Counted from the first letter of the stretch, positions 19,015-26,875 are shown. The stretch: 46,791 bases of DNA from Burkholderia sp. (GCA_030151225.1 JASLEG010000239.1:1-46791); one strand, 5' to 3'. The notes: generated by a model not told the origin, from the letters alone. Made by a program: numbers and translations.

Positions 19015-19791
19015 ATGAACGCCATTCCGAATGCCCTGCCCCGCTCCGCGCCCGCCTCGCGCTGGCTGCTGCGCCGCGCCACCGGCACGCCGCCGCGTGT
19101 GCGGCTGATCTGCTTCAGCTACGCGGGCGGCAACGGCGCGTCGTACCTGCACTGGCAGGCCGCGCTGCCCGACGACGTGGAACTGGTGGGCGTGCAACTG
19201 CCGGGGCGCGGTTCGCGCGTCAACGAGACGCCGTATCGCTCGATGTCGGCGCTGATCGAGGTGCTCGCGCAGCAGCTCGAGGCGCTCGACGACGGCACGC
19301 CCTTCGTGTTCTTCGGCCACAGCCTCGGCGGCCTGGTGGCGTTCGAACTCGCCCGCCACCTGCATGCGCACGGGCGGGCGCTGCCGGGCCGGCTGATCGC
19401 GTCGGGCTGCGATGCGCCGCGCTTCCGTTCGCCGGTGCGCGCGCTGCACGAACTCGAGGGCGACGCGTTTCTCGAGGCGCTCGCGCAGTACAACGGCACG
19501 CCGCCCGAGCTGCTCGCGCACCGCGAGCTGATCGCGCTCGTGAGCCCGGCGATCCGCGCGGACTTCTTCATGGCCGCGCATTACAATTATCGCGAGGCGC
19601 CGCTGCTGCCGCTGCCGATCGACGTGTTCGCAGGGCGCGAGGATGCCGACTCGAATCTGGACGAGCTGGGCGCGTGGCAGCACGAAACCGGCACGGCGTG
19701 CACGCTGCGCTGGTTCGACGGCGACCACTTCTTCATCCAGTCGCGCCAGGCGGAAGTGATGGCGGCCTTGCGCGAGGTGCTCGCGCCATGA
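19015..19791 (+). CDS. Type II thioesterase (alpha/beta hydrolase, TesA/GrsT family)
   Basis: This 258-residue hydrolase has the family opening RLICFSYAGGNGASY, the nucleophile elbow GHSLGG with S103, a late aspartate in DVFAGREDAD (D203 region) and the catalytic histidine H238 in GDHFF. Type II thioesterases remove wrongly loaded acyl groups from NRPS carriers; some also release the finished product. Here it is the only thioesterase visible, while the last synthetase module lacks a TE domain, so it is the best candidate for product release if the cluster has no other. The ATG at 19015 is preceded by a GGAG about 10 nt upstream. It is divergent from the MbtH gene and ends 2 nt before a strong hairpin terminator. 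Confidence 0.93.
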   Translation: MNAIPNALPRSAPASRWLLRRATGTPPRVRLICFSYAGGNGASYLHWQAALPDDVELVGVQLPGRGSRVNETPYRSMSALIEVLAQQLEALDDGTPFVFFGHSLGGLVAFELARHLHAHGRALPGRLIASGCDAPRFRSPVRALHELEGDAFLEALAQYNGTPPELLAHRELIALVSPAIRADFFMAAHYNYREAPLLPLPIDVFAGREDADSNLDELGAWQHETGTACTLRWFDGDHFFIQSRQAEVMAALREVLAP

Positions 19792-19793
19792 AG

Positions 19794-19816
19794 AAAGGCC
19801 GCGCGTGGCGGCCTTT
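19794..19816. terminator. Hairpin terminator after the thioesterase, also serves the convergent PAAR gene
   Basis: A perfect 9-bp stem, AAAGGCCGC (19794-19802) with GCGGCCTTT (19808-19816), has a 5-nt loop. It starts 2 nt after the thioesterase stop and marks the boundary between the biosynthetic cluster and the T6SS remnant. Confidence 0.75.
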
Positions 19817-19842
19817 CCGAACGGCGTGTGCGAGAGGCGTGC

Positions 19843-20094
19843 CTACATCAGGCTCGAAATCAGCTTGCAGCCGCAGCTCGCATGATGGCCGTGGCGCGCG
19901 ATCGGCAGGCCGCCGTCCTTCATCGTCTCGTCGCCCTCCTCGATCACGTTCGGCGAGGTGGCCGGATGCTTGCGGCAGTTCACCTTGTCGCCCTTGCGCG
20001 CGACCGGCTTCTGGTCGAAGTTCATGGTGGACGAGGCGCTGACCACCTGGCCGCCGTGCTCGAGCGTGTCGTCGAGACGGATGAAGTTGATCAT
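19843..20094 (-). CDS. PAAR-domain protein (T6SS spike tip)
   Basis: This 83-residue protein is a stand-alone PAAR domain: HGGQVVSASSTMNF, KPVARKGDKVNC, then EEGDETMKDGGLPIARHGHHASCGCKLISS. PAAR proteins sharpen the VgrG trimer of the type VI secretion system and link effectors to it. The coding sequence is intact. A TAAGG Shine-Dalgarno sequence overlaps the stop codon of the preceding gene, and the start is 9 nt after that stop, so both are co-transcribed. Its partner VgrG just upstream is a deletion remnant, so this PAAR could only act with a VgrG encoded elsewhere. Confidence 0.9.
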   Translation of the reverse strand: MINFIRLDDTLEHGGQVVSASSTMNFDQKPVARKGDKVNCRKHPATSPNVIEEGDETMKDGGLPIARHGHHASCGCKLISSLM

Positions 20095-20103
20095 GGCGCG
20101 GCC

Positions 20104-20583
20104 TTACTTCGTGGCGCCGTAGAATTCGATGCCGACGCCTTCCTTCGGCACGCAGCTGCCCGGCAGCACGGGCGCGCCGGTCAGCGTGAAATCCACCAGT
20201 CGCGGATGCTTCGACTCGACATCCATCACGAGTTCGACGTTGCCGTTCCTGTCGCTGCCCTTGAACATGTTGATCTTGGTGGCCTGACCGTTCGGCAGGA
20301 AGGCCGAGTCGTCACCGCCCTCGTCGGTCTTCGAGAAGAAGCTCGCGGTGCCGGCGATGTCGGAGTGGCAGGACTTGGCGCTCAGCACCACGTGGTAGGC
20401 CACGACCTTCCTGCCGTCGACGGGCTTGCCCGTGTCGGCCACGGTGATGGCGGCCGCGAACGGCTGATCCTTCGACTGCGGCGAGTTCAGCGTGGTGCCG
20501 AGCTGGGCATGAGCCGCCGTGGAAACCGCCGCGAAGGCGGCCAACGCGGCCAGCGTGCGCACTGCCTGGCGTTTCCTTGTCAT
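20104..20583 (-). CDS. Secreted protein of unknown family, probable periplasmic T6SS immunity protein
   Basis: This 159-residue protein starts at MTRKRQ and has a clear Sec signal peptide with cleavage after AHA (residues about 1-26). The mature part has two cysteines (CHSD and SCVPKEG) that could form a disulfide, and ends GIEFYGATK. I do not recognise a named family. Its place directly downstream of a peptidoglycan-hydrolase-like effector remnant and upstream of PAAR is the usual position of a periplasmic immunity protein, so that is the inferred role. The longer reading upstream to 20679 is rejected because it runs through effector debris. Unlike the effector and VgrG before it, this frame is intact, with signal peptide and stop in place. 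Confidence 0.7.
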   Translation of the reverse strand: MTRKRQAVRTLAALAAFAAVSTAAHAQLGTTLNSPQSKDQPFAAAITVADTGKPVDGRKVVAYHVVLSAKSCHSDIAGTASFFSKTDEGGDDSAFLPNGQATKINMFKGSDRNGNVELVMDVESKHPRLVDFTLTGAPVLPGSCVPKEGVGIEFYGATK

Positions 20584-20599
20584 TCTCTGTGATTCCGGG

Positions 20600-21063
20600 T
20601 GGGGGCGCCGAGCAGGCAGCCCGCCAATGAGTGGAAGCCGCGGACATCTTCGCGTTGTCGGTCGCGACGAGCTGGACACGAAGGCTCGCGCAGTAGGCGA
20701 GCTTATCCGACTTTTGCTTGCCCAGCGAGGTGGCGCTGAAATACTCCTCGATGTGCTGCTCGGGGTTCTTGCCGCCGCGGCGCTTCACGTGCGCCTGGAA
20801 CTCCACCTCGGCCACCGCCATCCACGGCGCGTGGCGCGTGGCGCGTGGGCAGCGCTTCGGTCTGCGGCTTGTCGGCGGTGTCGCGGTAGCGCACCGCGTG
20901 CACGTCCGCGCCGGGCTTCGGCGTGGCCGCGGGTGCGGTCGATGGAGCCGATGCGGCCGGAGCAAGCGCTGCAGGCGCAGGTGCGGGCGCCGCAGCCGGT
21001 GCCGACGCAGCGCTCGCCTTCGGCACCTTCAGCACCTGCCCCGGGAACAGGAAATACGGCGAT
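20600..21063 (-). pseudogene. Remnant of a LysM plus NlpC/P60-like (TIGR02594-type) T6SS effector
   Basis: Reading the minus strand just after the VgrG remnant, one frame gives SPYFLFPGQVLKVPK, the end of a LysM repeat, followed by an Ala/Pro linker. It has no start codon and no LysM beginning. Around 20840 the homology moves to a second frame, reading PWMAVAEVEFQAHVKR and then HIEEYFSATSLGKQ and LAYCAS, which resembles TIGR02594 cell-wall hydrolases of the NlpC/P60 group up to the catalytic cysteine region. Just after CAS the frame shifts again (a third frame reads CASFV) and the expected second half, with the catalytic histidine, is missing. The gene is therefore 5'-truncated, twice frameshifted and 3'-truncated. 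Two single-base sequencing errors could explain the shifts but not the missing ends. Confidence 0.7.
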
Positions 21064-21865
21064 TCACAGCTCCTTCGCGGCCGGCAGCACCACCTTGCCC
21101 CTGGCGGCGAACAGCTTGATGCCGGCCTGCCGCACGAACAGGCTGATCTTCTCGGTCACGCTCGCGATCAGCGACTTGCCGCTCGCCAGATGAAGGTTCT
21201 GGCCGCTCACCAGATTGATCTGCTGGTCGGCCGTCATCTGCGCCGACTGCTGCGTCGAGACGCCGAGATCCGACGGGCTCGCCATCAGCAGGATCGGCTT
21301 GCCGAAGCCGTTCGCCTGGCCGCTGCTGCCGCCGCCCGTCTTGCCGCCGCGTGCCTCGGGCACCAGGTTGCGGCGCGTGGCGTCGCGCAGCGCGGCCAGC
21401 GCATCGCGCCCGGTCTGCAGGCTTTCCGCCTGGCTCGCCTCGATCGCCTGCGACAGCGCGTCGATCAGGCCGTGCGAATTCACGAGCTGCTCGGTCGCCT
21501 CGCCGGCATCGAGCGGCTGGCTCGTGGTGGCGTGGGTGGACACCACCAGCCCCTGTCCCGCACGGATCGCGCCGTAGGCTTCCGACTTCAGGTCGAAGCC
21601 GCTGCCGAGGAAGGCACCGGTACGAGGCATCCGATTGCTGGATCCACAGCGTGACGGGTTCGCCGATCAGCGCCTTGAGCTCCACGCTGCCCGAGGTCGA
21701 TACCGCATCGGCGGTGAATTCGAAGTGACGCCCGAGCCGCGAGCGCCCGACCACGCGCTGCGGCAGCAGCCGGCCGGCGCCGAGCGGCGTGTCGAGTTTC
21801 AACTGGCGGTCGCGTTGCGAAACGCCGCCGGTGATGATCGTGCCGATTAAATCCTGCGCGCCCAT
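21064..21865 (-). pseudogene. vgrG: vgrG with large internal deletion
   Basis: The 5' part (21865 to about 21625) encodes about 80 residues of a VgrG start: MGAQDLIGTIITGG, QLKLDTPLGAG, and SVELKALIGEPVTLWIQQSD. The sequence then jumps, out of frame, to the C-terminal DUF2345-type part, reading FDLKSEAYGAIRAGQGLVVST, a helical stretch, and SAQMTADQQINLVSGQNLHLASG, ending at a TGA at 21064. The middle of VgrG (gp27-like and gp5-like domains, several hundred residues) is missing. The junction is near 21605-21630. A good AAGGA ribosome-binding site remains before the ATG at 21865. The product cannot form a spike; the C-terminal frame has no start of its own with a convincing ribosome-binding site. 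Confidence 0.85.
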
Positions 21866-22417
21866 ATCCCATCCTTTTCTGATTTTTAAAGCACCGCCCC
21901 GCCGAGCGCCGCGATTTCACAAAGGATTTCGATCTGAAAGCAAACGGATTGGCTCGGCTCGAAGCCCGATTCGACGCGCCTGTCTAAAATCACCGATCAA
22001 AGCCTTTCAATTACATTGAATAATGGAAATAATTGCCTGGACGAAGATATTTCGATTAATCGTGGCGGCAAAAAATGCGTCCTCCGGGTTGCCTCCAGGA
22101 GCCAGAATGGTCGGTCTCGCGAACCACGATTCGAACGCTCGTTCGAGTATTTCGGGTCGATTCGGGCCGATTCCGGCCGCTTGGCTGTCGCGACCGAACC
22201 CGTGTGCCGCCATCGGTTGCGCGAGACGCCCCGAAACGGCACCGCGCTGGCCCGAAACCCGCGCCCATGGTCACTCCGTCACGAATTCGTCACGACGGCG
22301 CAACAATCTTTCGAATTTCTTCGGCGTTTCGACCCACCCCTATTAAGAGAACCGCGATAATTGCCGTAAACACGCTATCGGCCACGACTGCGTGGCGGTC
22401 CCTTCAGATACCCGTGC
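21866..22417. other. Gene-free, AT-richer intergenic region between vgrG remnant and PAS-GGDEF-EAL gene
   Basis: About 550 bp separate the two divergent genes. Base composition is clearly more AT-rich than the surroundings. Six-frame reading gives only short overlapping frames without recognisable products. A palindrome TCGAACG-CT-CGTTCGA lies at 22131-22146. A -10-like GATAAT at 22358-22363, 54 nt before the ATG, is a weak promoter candidate for the downstream gene. Confidence 0.5.
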
Positions 22418-25357
22418 ATGAGCAATAGTCTTTTCGTCCGCCCGGAATGCAGCAACTACGAGCGCCTGGTCAGGAGCATCACCGACTATGCGATCTGCAT
22501 GCTCGACATCGATGGTTACGTGACCACCTGGAACGCCGGCGCGCAGCGCGCCACGGGCTACCAGGAGCACGAGATCATCGGACGTCATTTCTCCTGCTTT
22601 TACACGCGCTCGGAGCGTGCCAAGAATCTCGCCGAATTCAACCTGCAGATCGCCCGCAAGGAAGGCCGCTTCGAGGATCACGGCTGGCGGGTACGCAAGG
22701 ACGGCACGATCTTCTGGGCGCACGTGGTGATCGATGCGCTGCGCAACGAAGACAACGAGATTTTCGGTTTTGCCAAGATCACCCGCGATTGCACGGAACA
22801 GCGCATGCTCGAAACCCAATCCCGTCAGCGAGAACAGAGTTTCCGTTTTCTCGTGCAGAGCGTGACCGATTATGCGATTTACATGCTCGACGTAAATGGC
22901 ATCGTGTCGAACTGGAATGCCGGCGCACAGGCGGCGAAGGGATACACGGCGGATGAAATCGTGGGGCGGCACTTCAGCTGCTTCTACACACCGGAAGAAC
23001 AGGAAGCAGGCGCGCCGGCACGCGCGCTCGACATCGCATTGCGCGAGGGCCGATATGAAGTGGAAGGTTGGCGGGTTCGCAAGAACGGCGAGCAATTCTG
23101 GGCACACGTGGTGATCGATCCGATCTTCGACGACAACGGCGAGCTGTTCGGCTTCGCCAAGGTCACGCGCGATCGCACGGAGGCGCGCCGCCTGCAGCAG
23201 CAGACCGTGGATCAGGAGCGGCGCTTCCGCCTGCTGGTGGAAGGCGTGACCGACTACGCGATCTACATGCTGAACACCGACGGCATCGTGTCGAACTGGA
23301 ATGCCGGCGCGCAGCGGGCCAAGGGCTACGTCGCCTCGGAAATCGTGGGCAAGCACTTCTCGGTGTTCTATACCGAGGAGGATCGCGCCGACGGCAAGCC
23401 CGCGCGCGGCCTGCAGACGGCGCGCCATACCGGCAAGTTCGAGGCGCAGGGCTGGCGCCTGCGCAAGGACGGCCAGCGCTTCTGGGCGCACGTGGTGATC
23501 CACCCGATCTACGACGACGACGGCGTGCTGTTCGGCTACGCGAAGATCACGCGCGACTGCACCGAGCAGCGCCAGGCCGCGCTCGCGCTCGAGGCCACCA
23601 CGCGCAACCTCGATCTCGCGCTCGACAACATGCTGCAGGGCCTGTGCCTGTTCGATCGCGATGCACGGCTGGTGCTGAGCAACCGCCAGTTCTCGAACCT
23701 GTTCGACCTGCCCGAGACGGTGCCGCCCGGCATCGCTCCAGCCCGCCTGCTGCGCCTGCTGGGTCGCACGGTGCGCTTCGCCGGCCAGAGCCGCGCCGAA
23801 CTGGCCGTGCACTTCCGCCAGGCGCTGACGGCCGGCAGCTCGCAGGAACAGGCGGTGGTGGTGCCCTTCCTCGACCGCTACGTGTCGGTGATCACGCGCC
23901 AGCTCTCGCACGGCGGCTGGGTCACCACGCTCGAGGACGTGACGGCGCGCCGCCAGGCCGAGGAACAGATCCACCACCTCGCGCACCACGATCCGCTCAC
24001 GGGCCTGCCGAACCGGCTCGCGTTCCAGGATCGCCTGCACCGCATGCTCGAGAAATCGCAGCCGGGCCATCAGTTCTCGCTGCTGTATCTCGATCTGGAC
24101 CGCTTCAAGGCCGTCAACGATTCGCTCGGCCATCAGGCCGGCGACGATCTGCTGAAGGCGGTGGCCGCGCGCCTGAACGCCACGCTGCGCGACACCGATC
24201 AGCTCGCGCGGCTCGGCGGCGACGAATTCACGATCATCCAGAGCCGCAGCCGCGGCCTCGACGAGGCGATCGCGCTGGCCGAGCGCTGCGTGCGCACGCT
24301 GACCGAGCCGTTCACGATCCGCGGCTCGGAGATCTCGATCGGCGTGAGCATCGGCATCACCGGCCTGCCCTGCGACCTGACCGGCGGGGAGGCCGCGCTG
24401 CAGCGCGCCGACATCGCGCTGTACGCGGCCAAGGAAGGCGGCCGCAACGGCTACCGCGTCTATCGCGACGAGATGCACGATCCGATCCGCGAGCGCAACG
24501 AACTCGAGGTGGACCTGCGCCGCGCGATGGCCGGCAACCAGTTGCAACTGCACTACCAGCCGATCATCGACGCGCTGTCGGGCCAGACCACGGCCTGCGA
24601 GGCGCTGCTGCGCTGGACCCACCCCACGCGCGGCCCGATCCCGCCGATCTCGTTCATCCCGCTGGCCGAGGAACGCGGCCACATGGCCGCGCTCGGCGCG
24701 TGGGTGCTGATCCAGGCCTGTCGCGACGCGATGCGCTGGCCGTCGGACATCCGCATCAGCGTGAACGTGTCGCCGGCGCAGGTCGTGCATCCGGACTTCC
24801 TGAACACCGTGATCTACGCGCTGAAGATCACCGGCCTGCCGCCCAAGCGGCTCGAGCTCGAGATCACCGAAACCGCGCTGCTCGAGCCGTCGGACCGCTC
24901 GCGCTCGGTGCTGACCACGATCCGCTCGATCGGCGTGGGCATCGCGATGGACGATTTCGGCACCGGGTATTCGTCGCTGAGCCTGCTGCAGGACTTCCCG
25001 TTCTCGCGCATCAAGATCGACCGCAGCTTCGTGCAGAACATCGGCAAGAAGCGCAAGTCGTCGGCGATCATCAGCGCGATCGCGGGCCTGTGCATGCGCC
25101 TGGACATTCCGGTGATCGCCGAGGGCGTGGAAACCAACGAACAGCGGCTCGCGCTGCTCAAGGAGCGCTGCAGCGAGTTCCAGGGCTACCTGTTCGCGCG
25201 ACCGATGCCGGTCGAGCAACTGCCGTGGATCAAGGAAGCGGCCTCGATCGCGCCGCCGCCGGCGCCGATCGCGATTCCGGCCACGATCCCCGCCCAGGAA
25301 AAGCCGGTGGCGGTGAAGGAAACCCGCAAGTCGAAGTCGGCCGTGGCGGTGTCGTGA
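22418..25357 (+). CDS. PAS-PAS-PAS-PAS-GGDEF-EAL cyclic-di-GMP enzyme
   Basis: This 979-residue protein senses an unknown signal and makes and/or degrades cyclic di-GMP. Three PAS domains (about 16-130, 143-255, 268-380) are close copies of one another, each with TDYAIxMLxxDG, WNAGAQ, RHFSxFYT and FWAHVVID. A more divergent PAS (about 400-520) follows, with NMLQGLCLFDRDARLV. The GGDEF domain has an intact GGDEF at 600-604 and an RxxD inhibitory site (RDTD, 591-594) at the correct five-residue spacing. The EAL domain has EAL at 728-730 and the DDFGTGYSS loop. Both catalytic halves therefore look active. There is no membrane segment, so it should be cytoplasmic. The C-terminus is a Pro/Ala/Lys-rich tail. 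The gene is monocistronic or co-transcribed with the SanA-like gene 28 nt downstream. Confidence 0.95.
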   Translation: MSNSLFVRPECSNYERLVRSITDYAICMLDIDGYVTTWNAGAQRATGYQEHEIIGRHFSCFYTRSERAKNLAEFNLQIARKEGRFEDHGWRVRKDGTIFWAHVVIDALRNEDNEIFGFAKITRDCTEQRMLETQSRQREQSFRFLVQSVTDYAIYMLDVNGIVSNWNAGAQAAKGYTADEIVGRHFSCFYTPEEQEAGAPARALDIALREGRYEVEGWRVRKNGEQFWAHVVIDPIFDDNGELFGFAKVTRDRTEARRLQQQTVDQERRFRLLVEGVTDYAIYMLNTDGIVSNWNAGAQRAKGYVASEIVGKHFSVFYTEEDRADGKPARGLQTARHTGKFEAQGWRLRKDGQRFWAHVVIHPIYDDDGVLFGYAKITRDCTEQRQAALALEATTRNLDLALDNMLQGLCLFDRDARLVLSNRQFSNLFDLPETVPPGIAPARLLRLLGRTVRFAGQSRAELAVHFRQALTAGSSQEQAVVVPFLDRYVSVITRQLSHGGWVTTLEDVTARRQAEEQIHHLAHHDPLTGLPNRLAFQDRLHRMLEKSQPGHQFSLLYLDLDRFKAVNDSLGHQAGDDLLKAVAARLNATLRDTDQLARLGGDEFTIIQSRSRGLDEAIALAERCVRTLTEPFTIRGSEISIGVSIGITGLPCDLTGGEAALQRADIALYAAKEGGRNGYRVYRDEMHDPIRERNELEVDLRRAMAGNQLQLHYQPIIDALSGQTTACEALLRWTHPTRGPIPPISFIPLAEERGHMAALGAWVLIQACRDAMRWPSDIRISVNVSPAQVVHPDFLNTVIYALKITGLPPKRLELEITETALLEPSDRSRSVLTTIRSIGVGIAMDDFGTGYSSLSLLQDFPFSRIKIDRSFVQNIGKKRKSSAIISAIAGLCMRLDIPVIAEGVETNEQRLALLKERCSEFQGYLFARPMPVEQLPWIKEAASIAPPPAPIAIPATIPAQEKPVAVKETRKSKSAVAVS

Positions 25358-25385
25358 AGCGACGCTTCTCGATGCAGTCGCGCGC

Positions 25386-25961
25386 ATGAAACTGCTGAAG
25401 ATCCTGATCGCGCTGGGCGTGCTCGGCGCCCTCGCCTGCGCCGGCGTGGCCGCCGCCGGGCTGCTCGCGCCGGCGCGGCCCGCCGATCTGGCCGTGGTGC
25501 TCGGCAACGCCGTGAAGCGCGACGGCACGCCGTCGCCGCGGCTCGCCGCGCGTCTCGACAGCGCCCTCGACTGCTACGCGCGGCAGCGTTGCGCGCGGAT
25601 CTTCGTGACCGGCGGCATCGAGCCCTCGGGCGCCGACGAAGGCGCCGTGATGCGGGCCTACCTGATCGCGCACGGCGTGCCGGCCGGGCGGATCGTGGTG
25701 GACGACGGCGGCGTCGACACCTGGGCCAGCGCCCGCAACGCCAGCGACTACATGCGGGCGAACGGTCTCTCGAGCGCGCTGGTGGTCTCGCAGTACTTCC
25801 ACGTGCCGCGCGCGATGCTGGCGCTCGCGCGCTTCGGGGTGCACGACGTGAGCGGCGCCCATCCCCGCTTCCGGGAACGCCGCGACCTGTACTCGATCGC
25901 GCGCGAGGTGCCGGCCCTTGCCTGGTACGCGGTGCGGCCGCTGCCGGCAGGCGCGCGCTGA
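25386..25961 (+). CDS. SanA/YdcF-type DUF218 membrane protein
   Basis: This 191-residue protein begins with one hydrophobic segment (about 5-29) and then a DUF218 domain: ADLAVVLGNAVKRDG, PRLAARLDSAL, IFVTGGIEPSGADEGAVM, GVDTWASARN and SQYFHVPRAM. E. coli SanA and ElyC are the known relatives and affect envelope integrity; the biochemical activity of the family is not settled. The start is 28 nt after the GGDEF-EAL stop, so read-through is possible. The length fits the SanA branch. The most likely arrangement is an inner-membrane anchor with the domain in the periplasm. Confidence 0.82.
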   Translation: MKLLKILIALGVLGALACAGVAAAGLLAPARPADLAVVLGNAVKRDGTPSPRLAARLDSALDCYARQRCARIFVTGGIEPSGADEGAVMRAYLIAHGVPAGRIVVDDGGVDTWASARNASDYMRANGLSSALVVSQYFHVPRAMLALARFGVHDVSGAHPRFRERRDLYSIAREVPALAWYAVRPLPAGAR

Positions 25962-25973
25962 GGCTCGCGGACG

Positions 25974-25998
25974 AAAAAAAACCCGGCCATGGGCCGGG
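25974..25998 (-). terminator. Intrinsic terminator for minus-strand transcription
   Basis: On the minus strand GGCCCGG-type arms (25992-25998 with 25982-25988, 7 bp, 3-nt loop) are followed directly by eight T (25981-25974). This is a strong intrinsic terminator. It lies about 160 nt beyond the response-regulator stop and could end either that mRNA or a separate short transcript. Confidence 0.85.
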
Positions 25999-26095
25999 CT
26001 CAAGAGAGATGCGTCATCGAGACGAATGGCTGCCGTAATACCAATGCCATCCGCCGCCGTCAACACGACTCCCACCGTTACAGTGCGTACATCCG
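25974..26095 (-). ncRNA. Candidate small transcript between a dedicated promoter and terminator
   Basis: A promoter-like element at 26102-26135 points into this segment and the terminator at 25974-25998 closes it, giving a predicted RNA of about 120 nt. It contains a 16-codon frame (MALVLRQPFVSMTHLS, stop just before the terminator hairpin) with a poor ribosome-binding site, so it could be a small RNA or a short leader-like message. It may instead only be the 3' tail of the response-regulator mRNA. There is no direct evidence for transcription. Confidence 0.3.
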
Positions 26096-26101
26096 GAGCG
26101 G

Positions 26102-26135
26102 ATTATGCCGGCCGCATACTTAAACCATCCTTAAA
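26102..26135 (-). promoter_or_regulatory. OmpR/PhoP-type direct-repeat promoter, copy 2
   Basis: On the minus strand the layout is TTTAAG (26135-26130), 5 nt, TTTAAG (26124-26119), 11 nt, then CATAAT (26107-26102). The 11-bp repeat period and the 11-nt gap to the -10 copy the layout of PhoP/PmrA-type class I promoters, where the regulator replaces the -35. It can also be read as a PhoP-like GTTTA-N6-GTTTA repeat. It lies between the regulator stop and the terminator. Confidence 0.5.
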
Positions 26136-26161
26136 CGGCCGGGCGCCGGCGGCGACGCTTT

Positions 26162-26833
26162 TCATGGCTGCTCGCCGACGCGATAGCCCACCCCGCGCAC
26201 GTTCAGGATCGTGAGGCGCCCGAGCTTGCGGCGCAGATTGTGGATATGCACCTGCAGCACGTTGCTGGCGATGCGGTCGCCCATGCTGTAGAGCCGGCGC
26301 TTCAGCTCGTTGACCGACAGCACCTCGCCGGGGCGGATCATCAGCTCCTGCAGGATCACGAACTCGCGCGGCGACACCGCTACCCGGCTGCCGCCGAGCC
26401 ACACCTGGTGTCGCGCCGGGTCGAGCCGCAGTTGCCCGGCCGACAGCACCGGCAGCGCCTGGCCGGCATGGCGCCGGCTCACGGAGCGCATGCGGGCCAG
26501 CAGTTCCTCCTGCGCGATCGGCCGGATCAGGTAGTCGTGGGCGCCGGCGTCGAGCGCCGCGATGCGCTCCACCACGGCGTCGCGCGCGGCCAGCACGATC
26601 ACCGGTACCCCGATCTCGTGGCGGCGCAGCGCGTCGAGCACGGCGGCCACCTCGGGGCCGGGCAGGCCGAGGTCGAGCAGCAGCAGCGCATGGGGCCCCG
26701 TGCGCAGCGCGGCGAGCGCGGCGCTGCCGGTGCGCGCGCGTGCCACCTCCACGCCCTCGCGGGAGAGCCCCTGTGCCAGGTCGTCGGCGCTCGGCGCGAC
26801 GTCCTGGGCCAGCAATACGCGCATCGGAATCAT
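26162..26833 (-). CDS. Orphan OmpR/PhoB-type response regulator with altered switch residues
   Basis: This 223-residue protein has a receiver domain (about 4-115) and a winged-helix DNA-binding domain (about 125-221, with SPREFVILQELM, NVLQVHIHNLRRKL and RGVGYRV). The phosphoryl-accepting aspartate is D54 in LLLLDLGLPG. Three other conserved positions are changed: the acidic pair is Q10-D11 instead of two acids, the switch Thr/Ser is A82 (VIVLAARD), and the conserved lysine is R104 (DYLIRP). No histidine kinase is next to it. It may be regulated without phosphorylation or respond weakly. The start is ambiguous between 26833 and 26824 (MRVLLA); neither has a strong ribosome-binding site. A direct-repeat promoter upstream suggests autoregulation. 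Confidence 0.88.
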   Translation of the reverse strand: MIPMRVLLAQDVAPSADDLAQGLSREGVEVARARTGSAALAALRTGPHALLLLDLGLPGPEVAAVLDALRRHEIGVPVIVLAARDAVVERIAALDAGAHDYLIRPIAQEELLARMRSVSRRHAGQALPVLSAGQLRLDPARHQVWLGGSRVAVSPREFVILQELMIRPGEVLSVNELKRRLYSMGDRIASNVLQVHIHNLRRKLGRLTILNVRGVGYRVGEQP

Positions 26834-26875
26834 TCGGTGGTCGAACCGCGAGGTCGGGAAGTCGAATCGCGGACG

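Noticed and set aside
1..19791. Naming the NRPS product after a known Burkholderia peptide
   Set aside because: Only part of the assembly line is visible and the codes read by hand do not match a compound I can identify with certainty.
20584..20679. Upstream extension of the putative immunity protein (start at 20679)
   Set aside because: The added 32 residues are the third-frame reading of effector debris, and the signal peptide begins at the internal Met (20583).
22007..22428. Several overlapping 60-117-codon frames on both strands upstream of the PAS-GGDEF-EAL gene
   Set aside because: They overlap one another in all frames, share no ribosome-binding sites and show no protein-like pattern. 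The region is best read as regulatory DNA.
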